Assembly: GCA_025267735.1 (NCBI GenBank)
Contig: CM046294.1
Span: 7,660,001 to 7,724,000, forward strand
DNA from: Mactra quadrangularis
Lineage: Eukaryota; Mollusca; Bivalvia; Venerida; Mactridae
DNA length: 64,000 nt
Reading direction: 5' to 3'
Part shown: positions 45,251 through 59,164 of the stretch, piece by piece
How positions within the stretch are numbered: position 1 is the stretch's first letter
Layout of the letters: every line of letters begins with the position of its first letter
Notes under the pieces: model-generated
Seen by the model: the letters and a program-made list of their open reading frames with translations, nothing else
The model's database searches: none
Told to the model about the DNA's origin: nothing
Translations under genes and position numbers: made by a program

Positions 45251-48200
45251 ATCTATTAACATGTACATCGTTACAACATATACCAATACATACATTTAGA
45301 CACAAATACAATTCAAGCTAATAATACAAGTATAAATACAATCAATTGACAAAATTATACACACATGTATTCAACAGAAACATACTATATGCATGTACTA
45401 AACAACGGCTGCATTTTCAACACTACTTCTCTGAAAAATAACCGCAGTGCTTCCTTATTCAATATCATTCCTGTCATTTCGAGACTCTATCGTAACTGAT
45501 CGGCGTTTTCCGTAACCTGAAATTGTACAGTCATATTGTTTACCTTAGAATACTATATCGAGTTTCCGATTGTTCAGGAAAGCAGCATTCCGAAGACATC
45601 GTCCAGTCCCGTAAACAATCAAGCTCTATAGAACACTTGGTGCGAGCTGACTAAGCTGTCAACTATGCCATTCGTTCATATTGGTGATACCGGCTGATGG
45701 GCGACTGGCTATGTCTAAAAGTTTAAAACATAATATAAGATAATATTTTTGTGGTGAAGGCAGTTTAGGAAAGCAAGGGCAAGCAATAGCTGCAGAACAA
45801 ACAATTTGGTGTGACCGTATATAATGACCAATAAAGCTGCATCGAGTATGTCAACTCAGGTCATGTATATAATAAATTATTTAATATTCACTGAGAGCAA
45901 AGACTAAAAGGGTAATGTATGCGAATGTATCCAAGTGTGAAAGTCACTGTTTTGACTGATGACAAGCATTTTGTTCTGATTATAAGCGTTTGGTCATTTG
46001 GCATTGGTGGGCAAACTGTTGAGACAATGTGTACACTCGTTGGTATTGCCAAATCAGCGCAACACGGCGTAGGCTGCTGCATTGTTGACGAATATTTTAG
46101 TAACAAGAAAATGTTACAAATTCACATCTACCAGATGTGACAAAATGACGAAGCCTCGTGTTCATACATAATGTTCCTTTAACATGAACTTTTACACTGA
46201 TGATCAATATTGAAATTAACCAGGGGCCATATCGCCTCATTAACATTATTTCTCAAACTAAATATTTTAATGACATTACGAACATGTTTGTCGGAATGCC
46301 TGGCTGCTCACGTGACTTGGGGAAATATCTCCAGTGACTAATTGTAAATTAATGTTTGATGCGTTCGTTCAGCGGTATGCCGAAGTGTGAGAGGGCTTGT
46401 AAATCACTGATAACGTAAACATACAACAAACCCCTTAGGGACCTGATAAGGGGACACTGTTGATATCAAGATAAATCGGAGCACATTATTTAACGGTCAT
46501 ATAATAACTGTTACAAAACTGCGGACAAATTTTAGACAAAGATCGGAATATCTCGGCCACTCCGTCGAAGATCAATATAGAGAAGACTCAAGAGTGCTCT
46601 TAGCCTCTCAACACAAATCAGATGTAGTTTAGAAAAGTATTTTTACTAGTTTAGCACAAACGTTCTTTTCAATCGTCATTTGGCGACAACAATACCCTTA
46701 TACATGTAAATTATTAATTATGATAAAACATTATCAAATATATTATTAGTTGCACTTACAGAGAAAATGTTTATTGGCCATGACTGGTTGTATTCAGCCC
46801 AACATCCGGCTAAGATGCGGCACTCGGCAAGTTTTTCGGTCATACGAAGGCATAATTATCAAATTCTTGCTGCAGCTAAACATTAGAAAAGATTTAAATA
46901 CATGTAGGGCATAATATAACTAATAATTACAAGTTTTACTGTTGTCTATTGACTCTCTCTAACAAATGAATGAAGTCATTTTTGAATCAGATAAAACTAA
47001 TATTAACAGTAATTGGGTAAGTCATTGAGTTTTTTCATTCATGAAAAATTCCCGCCATTTCTTGAGAATTTCGCCATCTGCTTCGTTACATCATTCAGAA
47101 ATTTTAGGGGTTAGTGTGGGTGGCTTTATCAATAAGATGAAACCCCTTTTTGTGAATGATAATCAGAAGCATTTGTAATGATAATAAAAAGGGATCTTTA
47201 CGAATCAATGGGCTTCCCGTCAATCCCTTTTTTCCCAGATGAAAAAATGTTAATGAAAATGCACCTTTAAAGAGAAACTATTGTTGCCTGCTGAAGAACT
47301 CGAGTGAGGTGTGACAATGTTGTCGAATAATTTAAACACAGCTCATGTAACATGTTGCAATGTTCCAGATAATGAATGAAAGCATAGTTTGTATCAAATT
47401 TACATAAACACTAATAGCAAGGTGTGTTAAGGGTTTGATGGGGTTTCACATTAAGGTAAAGGAGTTTCACATTTAGATGTCTTTGACTGACAGTATTGTT
47501 ACAAAATGATTTCGAGGTCACACCAACATTAATCACATTTTCAATTATTTTGCCATTAATGATTTTTGTGTATTCTATATTTTGTGATAACATAGAGTAT
47601 TTAGATATTGTATTTTTTCTCATGTTATATATATATTAGATGATATAATACCATAGCGGCCGACAAGGTTCTGAGCTTAACACACCATACATGTATCAGG
47701 GACAGTAAACAACATAGCTACATGTGTATCTATGTCTCAGACATGTATATAGCATTTTTTATTCGGAAACAAGTCACCGTTCCTGGAAAAACTAAATCTT
47801 TAGACTTAGTTAGTCAGTTACTAGGCACACACTCGTCAGTGAATGACATTTGCCCCCTATACAATTTAGAATCGGTGGTAGAAGGGAGAATGACCGAAGA
47901 AGTTATTTCATAGCCAAACTTAGATTAAAATCCTCGAGTGACCTACTATGCATCTTCAAGTAGTTATAATATATAAAGTTAAGATATTGTGAGATGAGTG
48001 ATCGACTTTTGTAGTTACTTTTGCTTTCTGTTTAGATTTTATTCAACAAGAAAGTGAGCATTCATACTTGTCACAGGTGCACTTACTTTCAATGCTCAAA
48101 TTAACATTCTTGATGATTAATTTGATAATTATTTCTTTAATTGAATATTTCACACCGTTGTAGTCGTACAGTGCATCATGTCCGACGACTGCAATGAACA

Positions 48201-49460
48201 TATCACTTTATCACTTTGTCACGTCCGTTCACATAATCAAGTGACCTGTCACAAAAATATTTCAACTTTCCTTTTTCTCTTAGACACGTTTCTACGGCAC
48301 CTGTTCGGTAATTAATGACTCTCCTTTGAAGTGACCGCCATGATGAAAACGACGATATATCACTGACCAATCTAACATCATTATCTGACGTCGTTATCTT
48401 GGTTCGATCTGAAAACATCAATGTCTCGGTCCATCTTTCCTTTTCTATAAACGCGCTTGAAAATTTATAACCAAATTAGAAAATTGCCAAATTAAAGTTG
48501 TATTGTTCTTTTCTGAAGGCGTTAGATCTCATTGTGTTGTTTGATTTGTTTAACACACTATCTTGACTTTTTCAAACGAAAGCGGAAGTTCGAATGATTA
48601 ATCATTAATACTGAACAATAAAACGGCCACGCGTGAGAATAATGCGTGCGTGAGATCTGCTTGTCTAACCCGTTCTGTTTAAAAATAAAATTTGAGACCC
48701 TGTAACAATCCCTTTTTTATCAAATAATGTCCCTTAATAAAAATACTAACAAGTGAATGGCCCCACTATAATAGGGGACAATACAATGTTACAACAACGG
48801 TTAGAAGATCAAATAGGTTTTGTTACCGAATTTCCTTTCGTGCTGAAATCAAATAATATATTATGAGTAGAGACGTTGTAATCCAATCTTGTATAACCTT
48901 CAATAGATTTCCTGATACGGTCCTTACATCTCTTAACTTTATACATGTATCATGTTTAATGTTCAATTAACAATATAACAGCCAGTTTTTATAGTAGGAA
49001 ATAATACTTAATAGATGGCGCTTTACACCATCCATTACGTTCCATATTAATCCCTGTTTGGCTTTCTTAAATAACTGAACAACACTTGAAGATGCCTAGC
49101 ACGTGTGATCTATACCAAATACTATATTCAGTCAAGGACCCTATATAATGTATAAAGGGCCATTGATTCAGTATAGAATGATTTAAAGTACATGTACCTG
49201 CAATTATAGTGGCACTGATTAAGTCTAGTGTCAGGATTTGAATTAGATAATTGCATAGAGAGTTGCAGAGCATGTCAAATCATGTTGTTTACTTAGATCA
49301 CATAATTATTTTTGGCTCTTCATTATTTAATTAATTAGGAAATTTATACATTTTTTATTGTTTCAAACGTGCCCATATATCTATGATATAGTATAATATA
49401 GGGCCCCTGTTGACATTTTCAACCTGCATTGTCATATACCTGCCTGCGAATATGGATTCC
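45251..49460. other. Gene-free stretch
   Basis: Only chance frames. A partial SINE-3 lies at 47775-47935. Confidence 0.4.
47775..47935 (-). repeat. Partial SINE-3 copy, minus strand
   Basis: AACTAAATCTTTAGACTTAG, GTCAGTTACTAGGCACACAC, GGTAGAAGGGAGAATGACCG; no tRNA-like head remains. Confidence 0.55.
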
Positions 49461-49535
49461 CATTCTCGAACCCCTAGGTTATCAAGATTCTCGAGCTAGT
49501 ATCGAGAATCCTACTAGACTCTGAGTACGAGAATG
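49461..49535. repeat. Pal75 palindromic element
   Basis: CATTCTCGAACCCCTAGGTT ... CTCTGAGTACGAGAATG, with centre TTCTCGAGCTAGTATCGAGA. Confidence 0.75.
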
Positions 49536-52500
49536 ATGGATTCCAAATCTGAACCACTGTGCAACTTTTCGGTCATGACCAAGCATTTAATTCTAAGTAG
49601 AAAGCAACACTGAAATTCAAAACATGAAACAACCAAAGCCAATGGCTTCTACAATAACGAATCTACAACATGATGTATGCCTAGTACAGCTTTCTCCTGT
49701 TACAGGATATAACTAGAGTATACGTAATTTGGCATCAAATCTTGCAATGTTTATCTCATTGTTATTTAAGTTTTTATCGGAATGACCCAACGGGTTGAAA
49801 GTGCAATACACCAAAACACATTTTGCGAATCATTTAAGAATACAAATGTACATGTATATTAATTTCTGTTCTTATATGTGTGTTCATATTTAAAAATGCA
49901 GTTAATATAGCCATCAAGAAATTTTTTTGAATAATAATTCTACATTGGTCAAGGATGGGTCAGGCTCAATATGAAGCATTCCGTGCTTGGTGCAAGGCAC
50001 AAATGGTCAATTGAACACAAGAGCTTTCTAGCCGTACGCTGATACAAACAATTAACATGACCAGTAACTATTTCTTAAGTAGTTAATTCAATAAGATCAT
50101 CTTTCATTTCTGTTCAGCATTTCTGAAATTAATTAACTAACTCATTTATTTTCTTAACCATGGCAACCAGTATCTAGTTAACAAACAGTGATTTACTTTG
50201 ATATAACTGATGAAAATTACTATTGACAGCATTACATAACTAACTGTCATTCAAGCCCTTGTAGAAGACAACTTTTGTGAAAATCGTTTCAGGGCAGAAC
50301 GACTTCAAAGGTTTACCGCAATCAATGTTCGACAATTTCAACACTCTAAGTGATAATAATAATGTGAAGTCGTTAACTTTATGTCCATCAAACTGTTTGT
50401 ACTGGTCTTCTGATACCAAAGGCTCGAAATTATCCCACCATTCAATGTTTTATGAGTTGCGTCACAATCAAGTGGTCCCAAGTGTGTGAAACGGTCAATT
50501 TTGTAATTGTAGCCTTCCGCCAAATTACCCATTGCGCAATTTTACCCAAATGTAAAGTTCGGAAAGCAATTTTAATTTACGTATCCTGTAAGCCTCAATA
50601 AGTGGTATTTGTTTGGGAGTAATAAACAGTCTAAATAAGATTGAATTCTTTCATCGTGAGTACAGGAATTTTCCTTGCCAGTCGGAAACCACCTGTTTGT
50701 CGAAATCTCGAAAGAACCGCGAAAACTACCGGCTGAATTACAAATGTGTTTGCGTGTAATTCCCCCTGACCTTCGTTATGTAATCTTTATACTGAATGGT
50801 AAATGAAATCTAGAAGCTTGGTTACTGTTGAATATCAAATTTCAGTTAATATATTGACTTTTGGAAAGTTACGTAGATATTTGAGTTGTACACCACGCCA
50901 GCCACCGGACATATTACGTGAATGATACCTTAACTAAATAGTACAGTATCAGGATATGTTTACGCAGATTGTTCAGAAACAAATATTATTACAGAACCCA
51001 TTTCTAATTGAGATGAACCAGTAATTAAAGCCACTCATATTATGAAGATATATTCATTAACAATAGACTTGAAAACTGTTTTACAACCACGAAGGAATAA
51101 ACATATAACATATATTAAAGACACAGTAAACAGTTCAAACTAATGCTTTATACTTTCAGTTTTACAAAGTGTTGATTTCTTTAAAAAGTGTGGTATACTT
51201 TTATAAGAGCACATTATATTCAAATATACGCAAATGTTCAATATACCTGATCAAAAATAGTTTCTGACCTTTTTTATGTAATTTGGAGCAGTTTTTCTAT
51301 AAAAAGGCTTCATCGTAAACATACTGTGGTCAAATCTTATGTTTCAAGTATTGACAACCAAATTCTACTTTCAGTTTCGACCTTCTTTCACTTTGAAATG
51401 CAATAAATAACATAAACAAACTTAAGCAATATTTTTATTTACTTAAAACTCTTGTTTATTAGGGGTGTTATGAAATAGATAAATGTCTATTTTCTTTGCA
51501 AGTCCAAAAGCAGTGTTACTTTTGATATCGGGGCTTTAACTGATCATACTTTACAGTGATGACTGTTCTTTATTGTGTCTTGATCAAGGGTATCTATTAA
51601 ATCATAGTGACATATCTTAACAAAGTTTCTCTATGTTGTGATTGCTAGAATATTAAACCAATAAATATTTATATGGTTTATGAGCCATAATGCATCCGTT
51701 ATAAATTTATACCATTAAAGAGTAAAATTTCTAAATGACTTCGTAGCCTTACGCAGATATTCATACCCAAAACAATCACCGTATCTTTGCATTTACTCAA
51801 AGCAATGAACATTTTCGAATCCAAAAATCAAATTATTGCGACAATAATTTAAATAAATGTAATATTAAGAAATAAAAAATAATGTTTACCACGTCTACAC
51901 CCGACATTAATATTTTAATATATTTTAGTAAGACGGAAAAATAAAATAATTTTATTACTAATGCCACCAGAGAAGTTTTATATTTCAATATCATTTGTAA
52001 ACTTGTATCATAATAAATTTTATTTTACTCATCTGGGGACGCCGTTTTATGGAGTTGTCTCAACGCGTAATAATCTTATTTTTTCAAATATAATGATTTG
52101 ATATTTGAATAATAAATTACAATAAATAATGTATTAAAAGTTTATGAGCCGATGAAAAGTCACGTGAACTTGTGAAGGCAAGCATCTTTTTAGTTTTCTT
52201 ACTTAATGTAAAAAATAACGATAAAATATTGGACAAGAAGTGACGCTGGTCGAACGGTAAGATGCTTCGTTAAAACTTGGTGACATGGACTTTGAATCTC
52301 AGCTCGCCTTCTTAGTATATTTGTAGAGACTGTCCATGGAGTTTGTAACTAGTTCTCAGATTCAAATTTCTACTCAAATCTGGACCTAAAACTTGCTTTA
52401 CTTATCAACTTTGCCAATGCTGCAGATATCAAACAGGTTTCACATAGTTATATTCATAATCAACTGTCCAGTTCTTAATGCAGTATTCACTTTAAATTTG

Positions 52501-55500
52501 TAAGTCGAACTTGGAATTAGGAAATGGAAATAAACGCACACGCAGACATAATAACATACTTCAGTATTTTAAACCTTTTAATTATGATCATATTCACCAA
52601 CAGTTCACAGTCGATATTTGTAGAAATATTACATTTCGATATTAGAAATGTAGAAAAACTTTTTGAACTTTAAGTTAAAGTTGTCCAGACTACAAAATCA
52701 AAAGACAAATACATATTTCTTCAACTCATATAATTGACCATATGACCAAAGGCATATTTTGCAAAGTATAAGAACGTAAATTATTTCAACAATTTCTTTG
52801 AAAACTGTTTAATTTATTATTGTAAATATTTGTTAATTATAATTCCCTTTAAGCATATTCTGCAGTACAGATTTTATGAGTTCAGTTTGGCTTTCTATAG
52901 ACTTGCACAGCCTGTGGTTGGCGTTACTGAGTGTACATTCCATTTTCTTTTAACTATCGGTTAGCTTGAAGATAATTATCGTTTGAATCTAACAGCTAAA
53001 GACAGGAAAGTGTGATCACGCAATAAAATCCAAACTACCGCCAATAAAATCGATATAAAATCGTTTGATCGCTGTCCCTTACTACCCATCACGCACGGAA
53101 CAGCAAATTATCGTCCAAGATTTAAAAGCTTTTATTAAAGGCAACGATAGCAATACTAGAGACAGGTCATTCTGTTTAATGTCTCACATTGCTTCAGTAT
53201 GGTATAGACTTTTCTTTTTAATTGTCAACTTTGTAACAGTATGGCAAAGGTTTTTCTCTCATTAGACGTTTTTCTCAGGTTTTATTGCCGAACAACTGTC
53301 TGGGTTCATTTCATTATCAAGCCATTAATATATTGACGGTCAGTCTGACCATATTGACGCTTTACATGCTGGGTGATTTTCACAACCGTGTAATAAACTT
53401 GATGGCCGTATAGTTCCGGTATTACAATGGTACGGCACAACGACCGGGTTTTATCGTTATAACAGATTGGTTTGAATTATACAATTTGAAACAGCTTCGA
53501 TGTAGGTCGGCCAGATTGTCTGAATCATTCAATTAAATAATCTGGACACAAATTACTGGAAAATCTGGGCCCATTCCACTGATAGTTGATCTGCTCGGTA
53601 CGAAACATTGAGCTTAGATATATTGCTTAGTTGACTGTGCATGCTTCAAGAACTAGATAGACTTCGTTCGAAACACAATACATCTAATGATATTTTACGA
53701 TGTGATGTTTGTATAGAAAATGGACGAGAAGTTCCAAATAGAAAGACTAATGATGATTGCTCATCTCACGGAGCCTGGTAAAAACGTAACAGTCCGTACG
53801 GGTACGCAAGAGTTCGTAAGAGTCCTTGCGGAGCTTGATCGCACGGCGCCAGTACGGTGCCCTCATGGCTATTTTATGTTTATTTGACTGTAGCATTACC
53901 ACGTATTTGTTTATGATTCTAGATCGAGAATCTTTATAAGCTCTGGTTAAAGTATGGAAATGTTTTGCACAGTATATAGTACCGTTTTGACATCTGTAAT
54001 TATCAGGCAAATGAAAGTCCTTTTAGCAGTATCAAATTGTTTGAAAAACTAAGTACGAACAGTTCATTTACGAACTTACATAAAAATGCACTGTTAGCAT
54101 GTTTACGAAATGACTGCTAAAATTGAAGTATCTTTTTTCTGTACGAGATTTTGTATAGCGATCTAAAAGTACATGTATGAAATATTGTAAATATTTGCGC
54201 CAATGTTCAATTAAACGTCAGATAACAAGAAATATACGCAAATTCAGTTTTAAAATGTTGCTTGTTATCGACGAAAGCATGCATCCATCTTATAGAACCA
54301 TCGAAAATTTTCCTGGTGCAAAGGCTATCACTTCATATTAGGAATTTGTATAGGGCCGGCGTCTTATGAGAATTTGATTTGTATGTTAAACGGTTGGGTT
54401 AATGTGCAATTCAAACCTAATTCTGAATACTAATTCAGTAATTATCACCTGATTAAATAATGTGAGGTCCAACCATTGAAGACCCAGGTGGGTGATGGCC
54501 CAGTCAGCCATTGTTACTATACAATACCACTCTCTCGATTACAAGGTGGCTATTGGCATTACGTTGTTGTCACTATGGCAACGGCGTTGAAGGAAGACGT
54601 TGAGGTGAGAAATATAGCAAGTTCTTGGAGATGCCACCTCCTTGTTTCCTTGACGAGAGAGGTCAAGCAGATATTATTGCAAGGCTAAATTATGCGCTTG
54701 ACCAACACGAACAATCGCCCACACGCGACGTAAACGAGTCAGATCGCGCGAATTCAAGCTGGGGATTAAGTCAAGGGGAGTTTTGACAGCGTATAATTAC
54801 CCTGCATCGCTAAAAGCTGCCCGATCCTCTAGTGTTATGAAATTCCGATGTGCAAATTATTATAATTATTCAACTATTGTACTAATCTTGCAAACCTTCA
54901 CACTTTAAGACAGTTGTCAGCCACTGGCGAAGTAGTTATGTGCTTAAAACTTGGGTCTAGAGATATAAGCCCCCCCCCCCCAGGGGACTGCAAGTCCACT
55001 GAAAGTCGCGATCTGTTCGAAAAATTGTTAGATTTTATAACAATTTGTTTTAGAAGAAGTTTTGTCATAGAAAACAACTTTCTCCAAGTAACCTTACTTA
55101 ACACCATGTATAAGCAAAACCAAATCAAATCTGTGATTTTTTTTTTTTTTTTTGGAAGAAAGTAATTTTGTTCGAAAAGCGAGTTGTACGCTCTCGTATT
55201 GAATTGTACTTTGAACACTTGTAAAATGTTGATCGCTGTTGCAAGTTTTCGGGTAATTTGTAAAGAATGAAGCCAAATATCGATTATGCTTACTGGTTAA
55301 ATAAAGTGTGTTGCTATTTTGGTCACAATTAACCAGGTCTTAAGCCTAAATGTCGACCGATCGTCAAGATATGACCGACAACTTGTCGAAATTTGACGCA
55401 AGAGACCAAAAAAAACCAAACCATCATAACTAATAGGAAGAGAAAATGCCAATATTTGCGTTTACGTTTTCAATGATGACGGGATTTTGGTGTACATGTC

Positions 55501-55854
55501 TCTCGAGATCTCCCTTGAAGTATGTGCGTCATAAAAATACCAGGATATACCGAATGAGACATCCGAGGACATCCGAGTATTATTCATGACGTAATTGATA
55601 AACGTGAAGTACACTTCATCAGTTGATAAAACGATGTATGTAAAAATAGATAATACAATGTTGTGCGTACAGTTTTGACACACCTGTACGAATGACCTAT
55701 GATTATAAATAAAACATAGATTATTAGATACGTATTTATTCAAACAATTGACTAATTTAATAAACTTTAAATATCATTTTAGACTTAGCCATCTAGAAGA
55801 CCAGGCACTATATACGTGAACTTGTAACATAACCTAGTACAAGGTGAATGTATT
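49536..55854. other. Gene-free stretch
   Basis: 6.3 kb with no supportable coding exon or complete element. A half-Pal75 remnant is at about 53922-53945, a tRNA-like remnant at 52245-52315, a poly-C at 54970-54980 and a poly-T at 55137-55154. Confidence 0.4.
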
Positions 55855-55985
55855 GAGTGGGCGTGGCCGAGCGGTTACAACGTTGGACTGGTAATCATTA
55901 GTTCCGAGTTGGTTCGAATCCCATTCAAAACCTATCCCGTTGTTTTTTTGAGCAAGAAACTTTATTCTACAGTACTAGCTCAGTA
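55855..55985 (+). mobile_element. SINE-2 family copy with clear tRNA head
   Basis: A-box TGGCCGAGCGG and B-box GGTTCGAATCC with the expected spacing, then TTTTGAGCAAGAAACTTTAT and GTACTAGCTCAGTA. The head resembles a class II (Ser/Leu-like) tRNA start but does not fold as a full tRNA. Confidence 0.75.
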
Positions 55986-57646
55986 TATATATAAACGAAC
56001 AAGTTAGTTAATACATGAATACAGTAGTTTGTATTTAAATCAGCGGGGTTATGTTAAACACAACCGACAGTAGAATAAAAGTTCATAATATTTCTCATGT
56101 TACATGTATGTTATGTGTTAGCAATTTGATAATTATACCATATGTTCTGTTAAAATATATTTATTAGGAAAACTAATATTCGAGTCGTTTATTACAAACG
56201 CGCATCATGTCGGCGTCATACGGTGAAAAAGGGAGACGTTACTTTCACCTCTAAATTAAGATGTGTCAATCAGCGTGTAAACATAATGATCTAAAAACCC
56301 CTATTTCCATGAATGTGATTTAAATATATATATATTTTTTAGTTAAAATTTATACCATTATACAATCGCCTCTTACATTTTTTTCATATTCCAAAGTATG
56401 TGAACAAAACTATTTTATTTTTATCTAACTTGACTCTCTAATAATAATAATATTCTTAAAGCCGTTCAAAGTTAAGTCATAATTTATCTTATTTTTTACT
56501 GTCATTGATTGTTAGCTGTGAAAAAAACCGATCACCCATCGGCATGGTGTATTTCATATTATTGTCGTCAAATTGACAGTTTTTGAAGATTTTCTCAGGG
56601 CCACGCTTCGTGAGCACGTATATGTTAAGATTGTTATCAAAATTTATGTCCATAGTTAATAAAAGCGTAATAAAAACACAGTTTTAACTAAAAATAAGCA
56701 CGCCATTAAAGACAGCATTACCGCAACGACGTGTGTCCCTGATTTAAAAAAAGTAGATTTGTAATCCTTATTTTTTTTAAATCCTGGGGCGCTTAAAAAA
56801 TAAATGTATTCACGTATTAGGAGATTTTAAATTATCGCGCTGTACTGTATTATTTTTTTATCAAGTACTATTTTAGTAAATTTAAAACGTAGAGATTTTA
56901 CTTAAATAGAAAAAATAAGGTCCTTAAGACTGTGGTAATTCAAATTTCAAAAATAAAAACTTTGTTTAAAATATGGTGCAATGTATTTACAATGCATAGT
57001 TTTCTGACCTATAGTCACTCTAAACCCATTTTAACATTAGGAACCCATCGATGTTTTTCTACGCACCATAGTAGTATAATTCGGACATAACTACTCACGA
57101 TATTGCATATTTTCGTATAGAAGATCACCACGGTATTCCGAATGAACTTCCAAGAACATCCTTTGTGGCGTTCAGTGGCGCTTGCGACTGTAGAGGTACT
57201 CTGGGTGCGACTGGTAACCTGTTACTCTAAGTAACAGTATCATCCGGAACGCTACGGAAATACCCGACATTTCACGATTATTTCAACCAGGTGAGATATG
57301 TAAGCGTTAATCTGATCTTAGACAGATTAACGATACAAGTAATCTTACATGTGTGCTGGCAATAAATTTTATCTATAAATAAATTGATATAAGTGTGATA
57401 CCACGTGGGTCTTAGGTAAATAAAAGTACAGGTATTTTATTCATACAGGTGTCGATACCACGAGCCACCCCGGTAGTCTCTGATGCACCGCTGTGATGTC
57501 ATACTGCGATAATTATCTAACAAGATAATCTTAACCTTGATTTTATCATATTGTACATATCTGATCATAATTTTATGTACGCTTATAGAACAGAACAAAA
57601 CAGAACATACAATCATTCACAAAATATTATATTATACCATATTAAT
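55986..57646. other. Gene-free stretch
   Basis: Very AT-rich in places; no gene or element boundary recognised. Confidence 0.4.
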
Positions 57647-57893
57647 GTAGTTATTACAGCGTAAATATAGCGGAGCAATATTCGGTCTTATTTTAATAAG
57701 ATACATAATGTAGTTATTACAGCGTAAATATAGCGGAGCAATATATTTGGTCTTATTTAAATAAGATTCATAATGAAGTTATTACAGTGTAAATGTAGCG
57801 GAGCAATATTCTGTCTTATTTTAATAAGATTCATAATGTAGTTATTATAGCGTAAATGTAGCGGAGCAATATATTTGGTCTTATTTTAATAAT
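57647..57893 (+). repeat. 63/65-bp tandem array, four units in dimer pattern
   Basis: Units start GTAGTTATTACAGCGTAAAT at 57647, 57710, 57775, 57838. Each holds GCGGAGCAATAT and the palindrome CTTATTTTAATAAG. Units 1 and 3 share one variant (ATATTC.GTC) and 2 and 4 another (ATATATTTGGTC), so the array arose by doubling a 128-bp dimer. Confidence 0.85.
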
Positions 57894-59164
57894 ATGGTAT
57901 ATCTGTGTGTTAACCTTTTAGGTAATATTGATATGATATCAAAGTTAATAGATCAATACGAAAACCTTGATCAAATATTGATTTTTGACAATAACGGATT
58001 TTCTTTAAAACACCGCTAGATGACATTTTAATACAGTATGACGATGTATTACATCAAGTATACGTTATAAAGCCTTTCATCTTTGACATTTTGTTTTTAG
58101 TAACATGTCACACAGTATTGTGTAATATTATTTCAAATCCATATGTTTACTGTCAATATCTGTGAAAAAGGGTTGAAATTCAATTAAAGTTGTTGTTTTC
58201 ATAATAAATATCGTTGTAGTAATCTAATACCCCATAATAGTCTATTTACAGAAAACTAAAGAAGTCCCCACTATATTTCCGCTACCCGAGGGTATTCATA
58301 ATGGCTGACTACATAGAAAGTTTTCTGGCCCTTTGCTTTGCAAGTATTTCCCTGATCAATCCACAAGGATAACACAACTTCTTTATACTTCGATACTACG
58401 GAATGTAGTCGAGGCTATTAATAAATTCAATGGTATAAACGGTCGCTAAAATGAATCGAACCTAGGTCACTGAATTCGAAATCAAGTGTTCAAACCACTG
58501 AATCACAATTGCAGATATTAGCACTGATTATAAATAAATTTTGACATACGTCAATCCACTTTTTGATTATACTAAAACTCAGACAAACGGCAGAGGGCAG
58601 AATGAAAGGGGAGCAGGGTGCATCCGAGAAATGATTTTTTAAAGTAATTATTTCTGCATTAAAAGAGGCAAAAAGGACCCGCAGGTGAACGAAAGAGCAG
58701 GGCGCAGCATTCTTTATACTAACAAAGCATTGTAAAAATATGTTTCATTATATATACATGTACATTGTATATAAGATTCAAACCCACCACTTGACAGATA
58801 AGTGGCCGTCTTAACTCATAGTGAACTTATAGTTCATGTACTTTTCACATGCAAGAGGTTTTCACACGAGTCTCTATTAGGAACCTATCATAACCATTCT
58901 ACTTATTGTAAAGCCCCCGCACGTGCGTGTACGACCCATAATTAATAAACCAATTAAATGTTTTCAGTGTGTGCATGGTGGGGTTCAATTATTGCCTCTA
59001 TCCACAAGGGGGCAACACTGGAGTCCTTATTTCCGGGATTATATGTCACAAAAGCTTGTTTGTAGTCCAACAGGTTGTTGACGATCACGTGACCATATTA
59101 GATGACAATCAACTTGACTCTTCACCGCTAAATGAAGACACTTTAAGCTTTTTGAACAGTTTTC
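57894..59164. other. Gene-free stretch with tRNA-like remnants
   Basis: Inverse B-box remnants at about 58456-58465 (GAATCGAACC) and 58780 (GATTCAAACC). The 58969-59193 frame has no family resemblance. Confidence 0.35.

Noticed and set aside
44973..45299. 108-aa plus-strand frame
   Set aside because: No recognisable domain, no splice or promoter context, and the end is made by an ACAGA/AATAC-type simple repeat.
42550..46000. Search for a third HES gene behind the 42-kb promoter-like segment
   Set aside because: No NKP.MEK(R/K)[17 protein letters not shown] or WRPW coding sequence found by eye on the plus strand; a decayed or distant exon cannot be excluded without a profile search.
54476..54688. 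70-aa plus-strand frame in the 49.5-55.8 kb stretch
   Set aside because: Looked less repetitive than its surroundings, but no family, splice sites or promoter could be recognised.
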